Part shown: piece after piece, positions 1-9,489 of the stretch
Layout of the letters: each line of letters begins with the position of its first letter
Numbering within the stretch: the stretch's first letter is position 1
Source of the DNA: Mesostigma viride
Taxonomy: Eukaryota > Streptophyta > Mesostigmatophyceae > Mesostigmatales > Mesostigmataceae
Length of the DNA: 41,044 nucleotides
Direction of reading: 5' to 3'
NCBI GenBank assembly: GCA_009746045.1
Contig: RPFO01001445.1
Location: 1-41,044, forward strand
Translations under genes and position numbers: made by a program
The notes under the pieces: model-generated
Seen by the model: the letters and a program-made list of their open reading frames with translations, nothing else
Databases searched by the model: none
What the model was told of the DNA's origin: nothing

Positions 1-1440
1 ACGGTGGCCGTTACAAGAAGTACACATTACCGGCCCTTTACACGTGGAGTGGTGATTGCGGGTGCATGTAACCGTCACCGGTTGTGCATCTGCCATCCGG
101 AGATGGCCGGCGTTACCGCGACTTGGAACAATCTGGTGGTCGGTCCGTGTGGCGAAAGAGTATTTCCTGACCGTGCATCCCAACGACCTAGCGACTTTCG
201 GTGTTGGTCTGGAGCACGCACCACCTGAGCGTGATGCTCGGGGCGTTCGGAGGTTGGCGAACACGCAGCAATGTGGATGCACGAGTTGGTGCAGCAGATC
301 GCAGACCATGACCCGACTCATGCTGGCGTTGTCTTCATGGACGTCATGTCATCAAGGAGATGCACGCCATGTACGTTGAAGACGTGGTGGCAGAAGCGGG
401 GGAAGGGGCCAAGGTGCTAGGCTACAACGCATTCTACCGCATCTGGCGCACCTACTGCAAAGGCGACTACTTCCCAGGGCAGAGGAGCCCGAAGGTGGTG
501 GTATGCCCGCACAACAAGAGCACCGGTCACTGCGCAGACTGCGTGGAACTGCGCATGGCGCGCGGTGCTTCAACTGAGGCACAACGGCAGTACGTCGACA
601 ACCAAATCAAGCAGCATGTCGCTCTGGCCTGGTTTACCCGCAGAATATTGGTTGAGGCGCGAGCTTGCCTGCGCGATGGTGGCCGCTATGTTGACGGCCA
701 TTTTGTCGATCAACCTCGACAAGCTGGATCACGCCAAGACATACTGGCCGAAGCTGGTGGGGGGCCCGACTCATGGGGCAGCTATGCAGGTGGCATGATG
801 CCGTTCTCGCTCTTCTGTGCGGCCGTCCATGGGTACAAGGCGATGTGGTTCATCGTTCTCGCATGGGTCCTCATGACCGACAACCTCTCCGGCAGTGTCA
901 CCGTCACGATGCTGATGCACATCCTGGCGCAGTTGATGAGGGACCAGCCATGGGGAGGGCGGGGCTGCCGCACATGCCCAGGTGTTTGTGCCTGCAACTG
1001 GACGGTGGGAGTGAAAACCGGAATCACACGGTCTTACTGTTTGCATGGTGGCTCGTACACGTTGGCTTCTTCGACGTCGTCGAAATGCACCGCATGCTCG
1101 TGAACCACACGCACGCCGACCCAGATCAGAAATTCGGCGTGCTTGTGGCCTACATGAGACACGCTGTGGCGGGGGGGCCTAGCTTCGTGCACAAGTACCC
1201 AACTTTGGAGAGCTGGGTGGCGGCCATAGAAGAGGCATTCCGTCAGCCTAGTGGTGCAGCTGCGAACTGCAACTCGACCGTCCCCGCTGGCACGGAGGTC
1301 AAGGTATTGGGGGTCGCTTACGATGTCAGGAACTTTCTCACTCCGTTGCAGCGCGAGTCGTTTGCCGGTTGGTGCAGCACGGTAGATTGGATGACCGGTA
1401 GGGAGGATCAGGTTATCAAGGTCACCAGGGTGCGTGGTGA
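1..1440 (+). pseudogene. Transposase-like gene copy 1, N-terminal and catalytic part, frame-broken
   Basis: This is the 5' part of a transposase/integrase-like gene that runs on into the minisatellite and the C-terminal part at 3131-4689. Coherent protein appears in pieces in different frames. At about 360-660 a segment reads AFYRIWRTYC, then a Cys pair in HNKSTGHCADC. At about 660-780 it reads SINLDKLDHAKTYWPKL, a likely first catalytic Asp. At about 780-950 it reads AAVHGYKAMWF. At about 980-1440 it reads LQLDGGSENRN followed by VNHTHADPDQKFG. The D...D..E pattern with an HTHxDxDxxF block resembles the DUF7869-type integrase-like core found in many eukaryotic transposons; I recall this and have not searched it. 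At least three frame changes mean it is dead or badly sequenced. The true start lies at or before the window edge. Superfamily is not assigned. Confidence 0.6.
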
Positions 1441-3130
1441 TGTCGTGCAGCCTGCATGCAGCGAGGCGCAGCCGGCGCACGGAGGGGCGGCGCCATCGGT
1501 GCGCGGCGGGGCGGCAGCGGCGGCGCAGCCGGCACGCGGCGGGGCGGGGCAGTCAGCGGGCAGCGGGGCGGCGCTGCCGGTGCGCGGCGGGGCGGGGCAG
1601 TCGACGGGCGGCGGGGCAGGGCCGTCGACGGGCGGCGGGCCAGCGGTGCTGCCGGCGCGCGCGGGCGGCGGGGCGGGGCTGTCGACGGGCGGCGGGGCGG
1701 GGCAGTCGGCGCGCGGGGGCCAGCGGCGCTGCCGGCGCGCGTGGGCGGCGGGGCGGGGCTGTCGACGGGCGGCGGGGCGGGGCAGTCGACGGGCGGCGGG
1801 CAGGGCCGTCGGCGTGCGGGGGGCCAGCGGTGCTGCCGGCGCGCGTGGGCGGCGGGGCGGGGCTGTCGACGGGCGGCGGGGCGGGGCAGTCGACGGGCGG
1901 CGGGGCAGGGCCGTCGGCGTGCGGGGGCCAGCGGTGCTGCCGGCGCGCGTGGGCGGCGGGGCGGGGCTGTCGACGGGCGGCGGGGCGGGGCAGTCGGCGC
2001 GCGGGGGCCAGCGGCGCTGCCGGCGCGCGTGGGCGGCGGGGCGGGGCTGTCGACGGGCGGCGGGGCGGGGCAGTCGGCGCGCGGGGCCCAGCGGCGCTGC
2101 CGGCGCGCGTGGGCGCCGGGGCGGGGCTGTCGACGGGCGGCGGGGCAGGGCGGTCGGCGTGCGGGGGGCCAGCGGCGCTGCCGGCGCGCGTGGGCGGCGG
2201 GGCGGGGCTGTCGACGGGCGGCGGGGCGGGGCAGTCGACGGGCGGCGGGGCAGGGCGGTCGGCGCGCGGCGGGCCGGCGGCGCTGCCGGCGCGCGTGGGC
2301 GGCGGGGCGGGGCTGTCGACGGGCGGCGGGGCGGGGCAGTTGACGGGCGGCGGGGCAGGGCCGTCGGCGCGCGGGGGGCCAGCGGCGCTGCCGGCGCGCG
2401 TGGGCGCGGGGCGGGGCTGTCGACGGGCGGCGGGGCGGGGCAGTCGACGGGCGGCGGGGCAGGGCCGTCGGCGTGCGGGGGGCCAGCGGTGCTGCCGGCG
2501 CGCGTGGGCGGCGGGGCGGGGCTGTCGACGGGCGGCGGGGCGGGGCAGTCGGCGCGCGGGGGGCCAGCGGCGCTGCCGGCGCGCGTGGGCGCCGGGGCGG
2601 GGCTGTCGACGGGCGGCGGGGCAGGGCCGTCGGCGTGCGGGGGGCCAGCGGTGCTGCCGGCGCGCGTGGGCGGCGGGGCGGGGCTGTCGACGGGCGGCGG
2701 GGCGGGGCAGTCGGCGCGCGGGGGGCCAGCGGCGCTGCCGGCGCGCGTGGGCGGCGGGGCGGGGCTGTCGACGGGCGGCGGGGCAGGGCCGTCGGCGTGC
2801 GGGGGGCCAGCGGTGCTGCCGGCGCGCGTGGGCGGCGTGGCGGGGCTGTCGACGGGCGGCGGGGCGGGGCAGTCGGCGCGCGGGGGCCAGCGGCGCTGCC
2901 GGCGCGCGTGGGCGGCGGGGCGGGGCTGTGGACGGGCGGCGGGGCGGGGCAGTCGACGGGCGGCGGGGCAGGGCCGTCGGCGTGCGGGGGGCCAGCGGCG
3001 CTGCCGGCGCGCGTGGGCGGCGGGGCGGGGCTGTCGACGGGCGGCGGGGCGGGGCAGTCGACGGGCGGCGGGGCGGGGCAGCCGGCGCGCGGCGGGCCGG
3101 CGGCGCAGCCGGCGGGCGGCGGAGCGGCAC
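1441..3130 (+). repeat. Intragenic GC-rich minisatellite in transposase copy 1
   Basis: About 1.7 kb of G-rich tandem repeats with a basic unit near 79 bp plus optional modules of about 27 bp. Nearly every unit carries a GTCGAC and runs of GGCGGGGCGGGG. Units differ in the length of one G run (cgcgggggcc against cgcggggggcc), which shifts the reading frame, yet no stop occurs in any of the three forward frames across most of the tract. In the coherent frame it encodes low-complexity Gly/Ala/Ser/Pro protein such as GGGAGLSTGGGAGQS. The G runs should form G-quadruplexes. It sits between the D/DE core and the C-terminal domain of the same gene. Confidence 0.9.
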
Positions 3131-4689
3131 AGCCGGTGCCTGAAAAACGCGGTCGCTCAATGAAGGTGCACCACGCCGTCTTCTTCCAGGTACAGGGCAA
3201 CGCAGAGACCTGGTTGTCCTACCGGACCACGGAGTCCCAAAAGACGCCGTGGCAGCCCGCGGGGACTCGACAGGAAGGCGCGCCACGGTGCGGGAAGGCG
3301 ATGACACAGCCTTACAAGTTTGATGCGGAGGGGCGGCCGCTGTTTGGCGTCCGACTTGTGGATCCAGACCGCATTCCGATGTTGCAGGACACCCCAGCCT
3401 TCGCACCATTGAACATGGAGTTTCTGGGGAAGGAGCTGGAGTCGATCAAAACAAGGGTCGGGAAGTTGCCCCATGGCATCTGGCAGTGGTACTTTCCGCC
3501 CGACACCATCAAGCCAAACGAGGCCTTTTTCGCAAAAGTCCCACATGCCCCTGAGGAGGTGCCTGAGGAGTGGCGCCCTTTGCCGTGGCCATCTCGCGCG
3601 GACATCTCCGCCCTGCGTGAGCACGATGCAGCGCCTGAACCACCACCGACGCAAGAAGAGCACTTCATGGCGTTGGTCGACGCAGAGGCGGTGCGCGTCA
3701 CCCCGCTGGTAGACCGAGTTCTTCATGATGGCCACACACAGCAGGAATGGGCGGCAGAAGACAGGGCCATGACAGCCAAGGTCGCTTACTTGAAGCGCAT
3801 GCAAGGCGTTGAGAAAGGCTCCGCTGTTCTATACTGGCACCCTTCAGCTGGTATTCTCTGCAACTCGAAGCTCACGTGGACTCCAGTCCTCTTTGGCATC
3901 ATCAAGGAGGTGGTTGCGAAGGAGGATGGCGGCCAACCTTCTATTGAGCTCTTTGTATACCGCGCTAAGCATTTGCGTGACACGTGGCACCCGTGGAACC
4001 CAGACATTGCGCAATGGCCCCATCCGCCAACCACTGCGGCGCACACGGTGATCATCACCGCGTCAGACCTCGTCTTGACACAAGTGGTGGGCAAGCGAGG
4101 TCAGCCGCCCCATGCAGTCTCCTTGGGTGCGAACAAAAAGCTCACCAAGGAGTGCCTAAAGGCGCTGAAGGAGGTGCCCTATGACGCGGAACACCCGGTC
4201 GTGAAGTGGCAAGATGCTGAATGCTCGAAGGGCATCGTCGGCATGGCGAAGGCATGCTGGGAAGGCATAACGCTGCAGGTCAAGAGTGGCAGCCGCAACC
4301 TCGTAGGGCAAGTCGTGTGTCATTGGGCGTCGGAGCGTGTGACATCCGCGGACGGTCGCACCGAAAGCCGGGACGGCAGGTACCATGGTCGTGTCGCTGT
4401 TGTCGACACGCAAAACGACATGGTAGCCATGTACTGGGGTGCCCGTTGGGAGGAGGACGCGGTTTCTTGCGTGCCTCTCCACGAGCTGGAGGCACAGATC
4501 TGCGGGTGCCCCGGTGTGGTCGTCCCTGCGTTGCAAGCGCCGGATATCACCCTGGCCGAGGCTCGATTGCGCGAGATGGTTCCACCCAGCGACGATGTGG
4601 CGGAGAACAACAACGCAGGAGCCTCCCGGCGTCGGAAGCGAGCGCTCATCCTTGCCGATGACGATGACGACGACGACGACGACTGCTGA
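3131..4689 (+). CDS. Transposase-like gene copy 1, C-terminal region (open frame)
   Basis: One uninterrupted frame of about 520 codons runs from the end of the minisatellite to the TGA at 4687-4689. It begins PVPEKRGRSMKVHHAVFFQV, contains a conserved-looking ELESIKTRVGKLPHGIWQWYF segment (positions 3433-3495), and ends with a basic patch SRRRKRA followed by an Asp run and a final Cys. The basic patch could be a nuclear localisation signal and the Asp run is GAT/GAC coded. Similar C-terminal extensions follow DUF7869-like cores in other eukaryotic transposon proteins (family knowledge, tentative). A second copy at 21246-22798 is more than 95% identical by eye but frame-broken, so this copy preserves the better reading. 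Function is DNA-binding or structural by inference only. Confidence 0.6.
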
Positions 4690-5100
4690 AGCGCGAGCAG
4701 CGGTTGTTGTCATTGAGCTGCTCATGTGCTGCTGCTGCTGCTGCTGCTGCTGCTGTGCTGCCATGCTACTGTTGCTGCATTGCTGCCGTGCTGCTGTTGT
4801 GCTGTTGTGCTGATGTGTTGCTGCATTGCTGCCGTGCCGCTGATGTATTGCTGTCGTGCTGCTGCCGTGCTGCTGTGTTGATGCACCGCTGCATTGCGGC
4901 CGTGCTGCTGAGCTACAGTTGTGCTGCTGCTGTGCTACGGTCATGCTGCTGCTGTGTTGCTGGGCTGATGTGTTGTTGCATTGATGTAGTGGCTATTGTT
5001 CCGCTACTACAATTTGCTACTGATGCCGCTGCTGGTGCTTTTTTGCATGTCAGTGCCCGCTATGTTCACACCACTGTTGCCGCGGTTGGTATCGCGTGAT
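4690..5100 (+). repeat. CTG/TGC-rich imperfect trinucleotide tract, 3' of transposase copy 1
   Basis: Immediately after the transposase stop, about 300 bp is made of TGCTGCTG runs with interruptions (pure CTG run at about 4727-4756). The equivalent tract in copy 2 (22800-23230) has a shorter pure run and an extra insertion, so the tract is length-variable between the copies. It reads open as poly-Cys/Leu/Ala on either strand, which is a composition effect and not a gene. Confidence 0.85.
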
Positions 5101-5598
5101 TTCCACCGGTTGTGCGTTGACATGTGTTACTCATGCATTTCCCGCTATATTTGGTAGCACGCGGTTTCGCGTTAGTTAGGTGCAGACAGCTGCATGTAGA
5201 CAAACATCTTGTTTAAGTCGGTCAATTAACGGTTCTTGACGCATCATGGTCCAAGTCGACCGACCTGTAGGGACCAGTAGAGCAATTGTCTAGGAGAAAG
5301 AGCGTGATCGCTGCAGAAGCCGCGTGGCAGCCGTGGCTGTACCTGTAGTACGACCTGCATATATATGGATACTGTATTTGGATACTGGTTTGTTTATCAA
5401 TTCTGGTTTTAATTTATTTAGTGTACCTGGTGTTGGCATGCCAACTCAGTGCTAAACTACTTTATGCACAATGATGCAACTTGATGCTATAGTGACGTGC
5501 CACGATGTAACTTTATTAACTTCACCATTAGTCATGGGGTCAATAGGATTGCTCATTATGCCATGTTAACATGAACCATGGGTTACGTAATAGTGAAA
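5101..5598. other. 3' flank of transposase copy 1, shared with copy 2
   Basis: AT-richer non-coding DNA nearly identical to 23311-23808. I see no gene in it. Homology to copy 2 stops at GTGAAA (5593-5598), where element E1 begins; in copy 2 the same GTGAAA runs directly into ACAGTAATCATG, which here reappears only at 13873. The interruption is therefore an insertion. Confidence 0.8.
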
Positions 5599-5661
5599 TC
5601 GGGGTTCTTTGAACGGAGTTTCTTCTATACGTGAATGCGGGAACAAGAGGCCGCTGGATGA

Positions 5662-6167
5662 TTGATCTTACGATCGGGATTCCCTGATTTTGCCTGGGGG
5701 AGCGGAGGGATGGAGGTGCGCCGCTACCTTGGAGGCGCTACACCGTTGCCCAGTGGTGCAAGTCGACATGCGGGAGCCAAACGGGGTGGCCACGCCCTCT
5801 CTGGAGGGTCTGACAGCCTTGGATGGGCCTCAGATGTAGTTCGAACTAGTTCAAAGTTAGTACAGGTAGTACAAACTAGTTCAAACGAGTTCAATCTACT
5901 TCAACTAGTATCCAGGGACCCTCAAGATATGCCAGGTGGTTGCTGAACGGTTCTGGCATGACAGAACATGTGTGACATCATAAAAATGTAGTACAATGTT
6001 GAAAAAAGTAGTATCAGGGTCCTAGATCTAGTACAGTAGTATTCTGAGGTCATTCTTACATGGAGCGCCGCGCCAGCGGGGCGCCGCACTTGCGTGTGTC
6101 ACGGATGCAACGTTGATGCGATGTATTTCAAGGTGGTGATGGCTGCCAAGCCAGCTTATCAGTTTTC
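5662..6167 (+). repeat. Split direct repeat A1 of the retrotransposon
   Basis: 506 bp identical by eye to A2 (11289-11794). It starts TTGATCTTACGATCGGG just after the TGGATGA target and ends at ...TATCAGTTTTC. A 94-residue open frame in it begins at TTG, is present in both copies and resembles nothing I know; I treat it as non-coding. It contains short iterated GTTCAA and TAGTAC motifs at about 5838-5905. Confidence 0.92.
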
Positions 6168-6408
6168 AACACAACTAGAGCAATACTTCACCGTTTTTGA
6201 CAAAGTTGGTGTCAAACTAATCGTGAGACAATAGCCGACAACATTTTGACGGTTTTCGCACCAAGTTTTGACGGGTTTGCGCAACGGGAGTAAAAGTCCG
6301 CAAGGTAGAACTGAGTGACAAATTTTCAGTCCGAAATTTTTCTCAGTCTCCAAGATTGCGGAATATTGAGCCTAGTTGTGAGAAATTTCTTCATCTTTGA
6401 ATTCTATA

Positions 6409-7119
6409 ATGGCTAGTGATCACGAAGACACCACCCTTGAGGCAGTAGACCGAGATTTCTTATTAAATGTGAAAAAATCGTATTTTCAGGGGGGCAAGGA
6501 GTTGTTAACGACTTTGAAGTTCTTGACTGAGTATCTCGGTCCAAACTGGGCCCAAAGGCTTACTACTATGTCTGAGGGTCGTTTGACATCCTTGGGACAG
6601 TTTCTCAAGACTGCAGGGCTCCAGATTAGTGAGGGGTCAAGTGATTCCGACATGGGTTCCATGTTGTGCAAGGCCATTACTCTAGAGATGAAGAAGCCCC
6701 CAGTGGCCACTGGGGGCAAGGGGAAGACTGGTCCAGCCAGGGGCGAAAGGACCCGAAAGGATCCTCCCAGCAACGGCACCGACGAGGAAGAGGAGGACGC
6801 GACGAGCTCTGAGGATTTTTTGGACGCGCGCGAGCAGCTGGCCCCTGCTGCTGCTCGCGCCAAGGGAAAGAAGTCTCAGGGCAGGAACCGAAAGCTGGCA
6901 GAGAATGCTGCCCTTCTGGCGGGCGTCCGCGAGCTCATCGGAGCGGAGTTGCAAGCCCTGGCGCGGGGGAAGAGGAGGGACGCGAGGAAAGGGAAGAGCC
7001 AGCGCGAGGACAAGGGGGGCAAGGGCCATCCGAAGAGCAAGCGCCAGGAGAAGAGACGCGCGCGGCGCGGGAGCAGCCCAGGCTCGACAGACACCAGCAG
7101 TGGGAGCGACGAGAGTCGC

Positions 7120-7173
<54 letters not shown>

Positions 7174-7914
7174 TCCGACAGCGAGAGCAGAGGCCGTGGC
7201 AGGGGCAGGGGTGGCGCTCGGTCGCGCCGCGACAAGTCCCGGGAGCGACGTGGGCATGGCAGGGGCCGTTCTGCGGAGCCCAAGGGGCGTCGGGATCGCT
7301 CCCGCGAGCGTCGCAAGGAGCGGCAGCGGTCCAGCAGCCGGAGCACGAGTCGGGACTCCTCCCAGCGGAGCTCGCGTCGATCGCGGGAGCGTGTGAGGGA
7401 GAGAGACCTGCGCCGAACCACCAAGGGGGTGCGTCTCCCCCGGCGAGCTTTCAAAGTGGCCTGGCGCCTGTTGGTCAAGGACCGCGACGACAGGGTGCTG
7501 CCGCTGCAGGTGCTGGATGCGCGCCAGGTCGCGCACGGGAGCCTGCAGGCCCGCTTGGCCCTTCGCAAGGAGCAGGAGGGCGTTGGGGCTGCACCGGGAG
7601 CCCCCCGCGGGTGGAAGAACAGCACGCACCATCTGGTGTGCAACAACCTGACCTACATTCTGGATGTGGCCATCCAAGAGCTGGGGGAGGATGTGGTGAC
7701 GGAGCTGGCCTGCTTCGAGTACCTGGCGCGTGTGGTCGAGGCGTTCCTCATGGTGGAGAAGACCAGCGGCTGGAACAACGGGGCGATGCACCTGCTGCCA
7801 CTGGTGGAGGGCAGTACTATTGGAAGCGCAGCAGCCCGGGCAGCGCGGAAGGCGGCTCGCCAGGAGGCGGAGCTGGCATCGGCGGCGGCGGCGGCGGCCA
7901 AAAAGGACAAGTGA
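6409..7914 (+). CDS. Gag-like structural protein of the retrotransposon
   Basis: 501 codons from the ATG at 6409 to TGA at 7912-7914. An upstream in-frame TTG at 6397 is less likely as a start. Residues about 1-110 form an ordinary globular-looking N-terminus. About 110-235 is charged and lysine/arginine rich. About 238-260 is a poly-Ser run coded by AGC repeats (7120-7170). About 264-345 is an Arg/Ser-Asp/Glu-rich stretch with repeated RSRERR-type dipeptides like SR proteins. The last 155 residues are globular again. No CCHC zinc knuckle is visible, which is usual for Gag of this order. By position it is the first ORF and presumably packages element RNA, the basic RS segment serving for RNA binding (inference). 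The pol frame opens one base behind, so pol is either made by -1 frameshifting or the ORFs were once fused. Confidence 0.75.
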
Positions 7915-7946
7915 GGGGCAGGGGTGTGCTCCCGCTGCCAGTGAAG

Positions 7947-8534
7947 ATGGTCCCCCCGCTCGACCGCAGCCGCCTGCGATCCAACCGCAGGCTGCAGCGC
8001 GCTCTGCGTGCCAGAGCAAGGCTGCGGTGTCAAGAGCGGGCCACAAGGGGCCTGAACTGGCTGTGGGGCAGGACCCGGGAACGGTCCGGTGGACCGGCGG
8101 TGCAGCAGCAGGCTATTACTGCGAGCCCCTGCACCGTCGCCCAAAGGGCCGCCCTACAAGGGATGGAGGATGCTGCCCGCGTCTACAACCGCCGGCTTAC
8201 CGCCGTAGCGGAGGCGACAGACACGGGGGACGCAGAGCCCGCGCCATACGGGCCGGGCGGTCAATACGAAATTATTGACCCGGAGAGGCTGGCACTGCCA
8301 AAAGGAGGAGCTGCAGGTAGTGTCAAGCTGCTGGACTGCCTGCCGGAGGCATGGCAGAGGACGTATGAGGACATAAACAACATTCTACAAAGATGCGACG
8401 CGGAGGCGGGGGCGTGGATGCGGCGGGGCCGGGTGTCTCATGGTTGTGCAAGCGATGCGGCGTACGCACGACTGAGCATCAGGCTGGCGGAGACGCGGAT
8501 GATCGAGTACAGTGAGGAGGCGCCCCTGTGGTGA
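7947..8534 (+). CDS. Pol region, N-terminal linker before reverse transcriptase
   Basis: This frame is open from inside gag and has an ATG at 7947, 33 bases after the gag stop. It ends at the TGA at 8532-8534 with ...EYSEEAPLW. It has no recognised domain until its end, where the sequence reaches the entry of the RT fingers; the next frame continues VVNGCFAVPKKD. The switch is a -1 shift at or just after the CCCC run 8523-8526. Arg-rich N-terminus, then acidic and Gly-rich spacer. Probably the N-terminal part of one RT-RNase H polyprotein, so this stop is a lesion or sequencing error and not a natural end. Confidence 0.55.
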   Translation: MVPPLDRSRLRSNRRLQRALRARARLRCQERATRGLNWLWGRTRERSGGPAVQQQAITASPCTVAQRAALQGMEDAARVYNRRLTAVAEATDTGDAEPAPYGPGGQYEIIDPERLALPKGGAAGSVKLLDCLPEAWQRTYEDINNILQRCDAEAGAWMRRGRVSHGCASDAAYARLSIRLAETRMIEYSEEAPLW

Positions 8535-9489
8535 ACGGCTGTTTTGCCGTCCCCAAGAAAGACCCCGGGGTTGTGGAGCCCAGCGAACGACGGCAGCGGT
8601 TTATAGGGAATATGGTGCCGTGCAACCGGCGCTTCCTCAAGCCGCCTACCTGTTACCTGCCTAACTTGGGCGAGGTCGCTGAGCTGAGTGTGGGGGCGCC
8701 ATGCTATTCGGGCAAGACAGACCTTGACACCTACTATTACCGGTTCGAGGTACCTGAGAGCTGGCGCCCCTATTTCTCGCTGCCCCCCGTGTGGTCCGAT
8801 GAGGTCGGCCAGCTGGGACGACGGCGAAAGTTGTACCCCAGGTTCCGGGTCCTTGTCATGGGCTGGAGCCACTCGGTGGTCCTTGCACAGGTTGCCCACC
8901 TGCACTGTCTCTACGGGGCGGGGTGCTCGATGCCAAGAGAGGGCTGTCATATCCCATGCACTTGATGGGGGTGCGCACAGTGCGCGGGGATGGCATGGAC
9001 CGGCTGGAGTTGGTGGAGAGCGCAGCCAGTGCAGCGTGGCGGCTGCTGCCGGAGGATCCCCCACATCCCGCTCAGCTGGTCATGATCGATGATCTGGGGG
9101 TCACCCATGGGCGGAGCGCGGAGGAGACCAACGCCGTGCTCACCAAGGCGTGCGAGGAGAGCTACGGTCCCAAGGGGTTGGTGGTCAACGAGAAGAAGGT
9201 GGAGAGAGCTGAGGAGGGGCGCCCGGTGGAAATCTTGGGGATTGAGTTCTGCCAGGACGGGTCCATGCGGCCGAGCGCGGCCCGGATGGCGGCCTTGGTG
9301 CGCGACACGCAGGCAATGCTGGGGCGTGGACGGGCCACTTACCACCAACTGGCCTCGTTGCTGGGACGGTGGGTGTGGGTCCACTTGCTGCGTCGGGGTC
9401 TACTGTCCATCTGGTTTCACGCCTACCGCTTGCTGCAGCAAGTCCTGGTGCACAAGCGGGGCTGGAGCTATCGGTGTGGGGTAGTGTAA
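8528..9489 (+). pseudogene. Reverse transcriptase domain, split by -1 frameshifts
   Basis: RT motifs run in order through two frames. First frame 8528-8965: VVNGCFAVPKKD, RFIGNMVPCNRRF, DLDTYYYRFEVP (first catalytic Asp) and VMGWSHSVVLAQ. Second frame, about 8923-9489: MIDDLGV at 9082-9102 carries the catalytic Asp pair (9088-9093), followed by EILGIEFCQDG and a thumb-like YHQLASLLGRW. The second frame ends at a TAA at 9487-9489. Changes of frame are -1 near the GGGG runs 8915-8923 and again at GGGG 9458-9461. RT copies the element RNA into cDNA. All core motifs survive, so the domain could be active if the shifts are sequencing errors. Confidence 0.8.

Noticed and set aside
1422-3409. Long minus-strand Pro/Ala/Arg-rich open frames over the GC minisatellite
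   Set aside because: They come from stop-free GC-rich repeats; no start context or non-repetitive domain supports a minus-strand gene.
5662-5946. 94-residue ORF in A1 (and again in A2 at 11289)
   Set aside because: It starts at TTG, lies in the terminal repeat and has no recognisable family.
7900-7914. Programmed -1 slippery site at the gag end (GCC AAA AAG)
   Set aside because: It is not a proper X XXY YYZ heptamer; the first triplet is not uniform.
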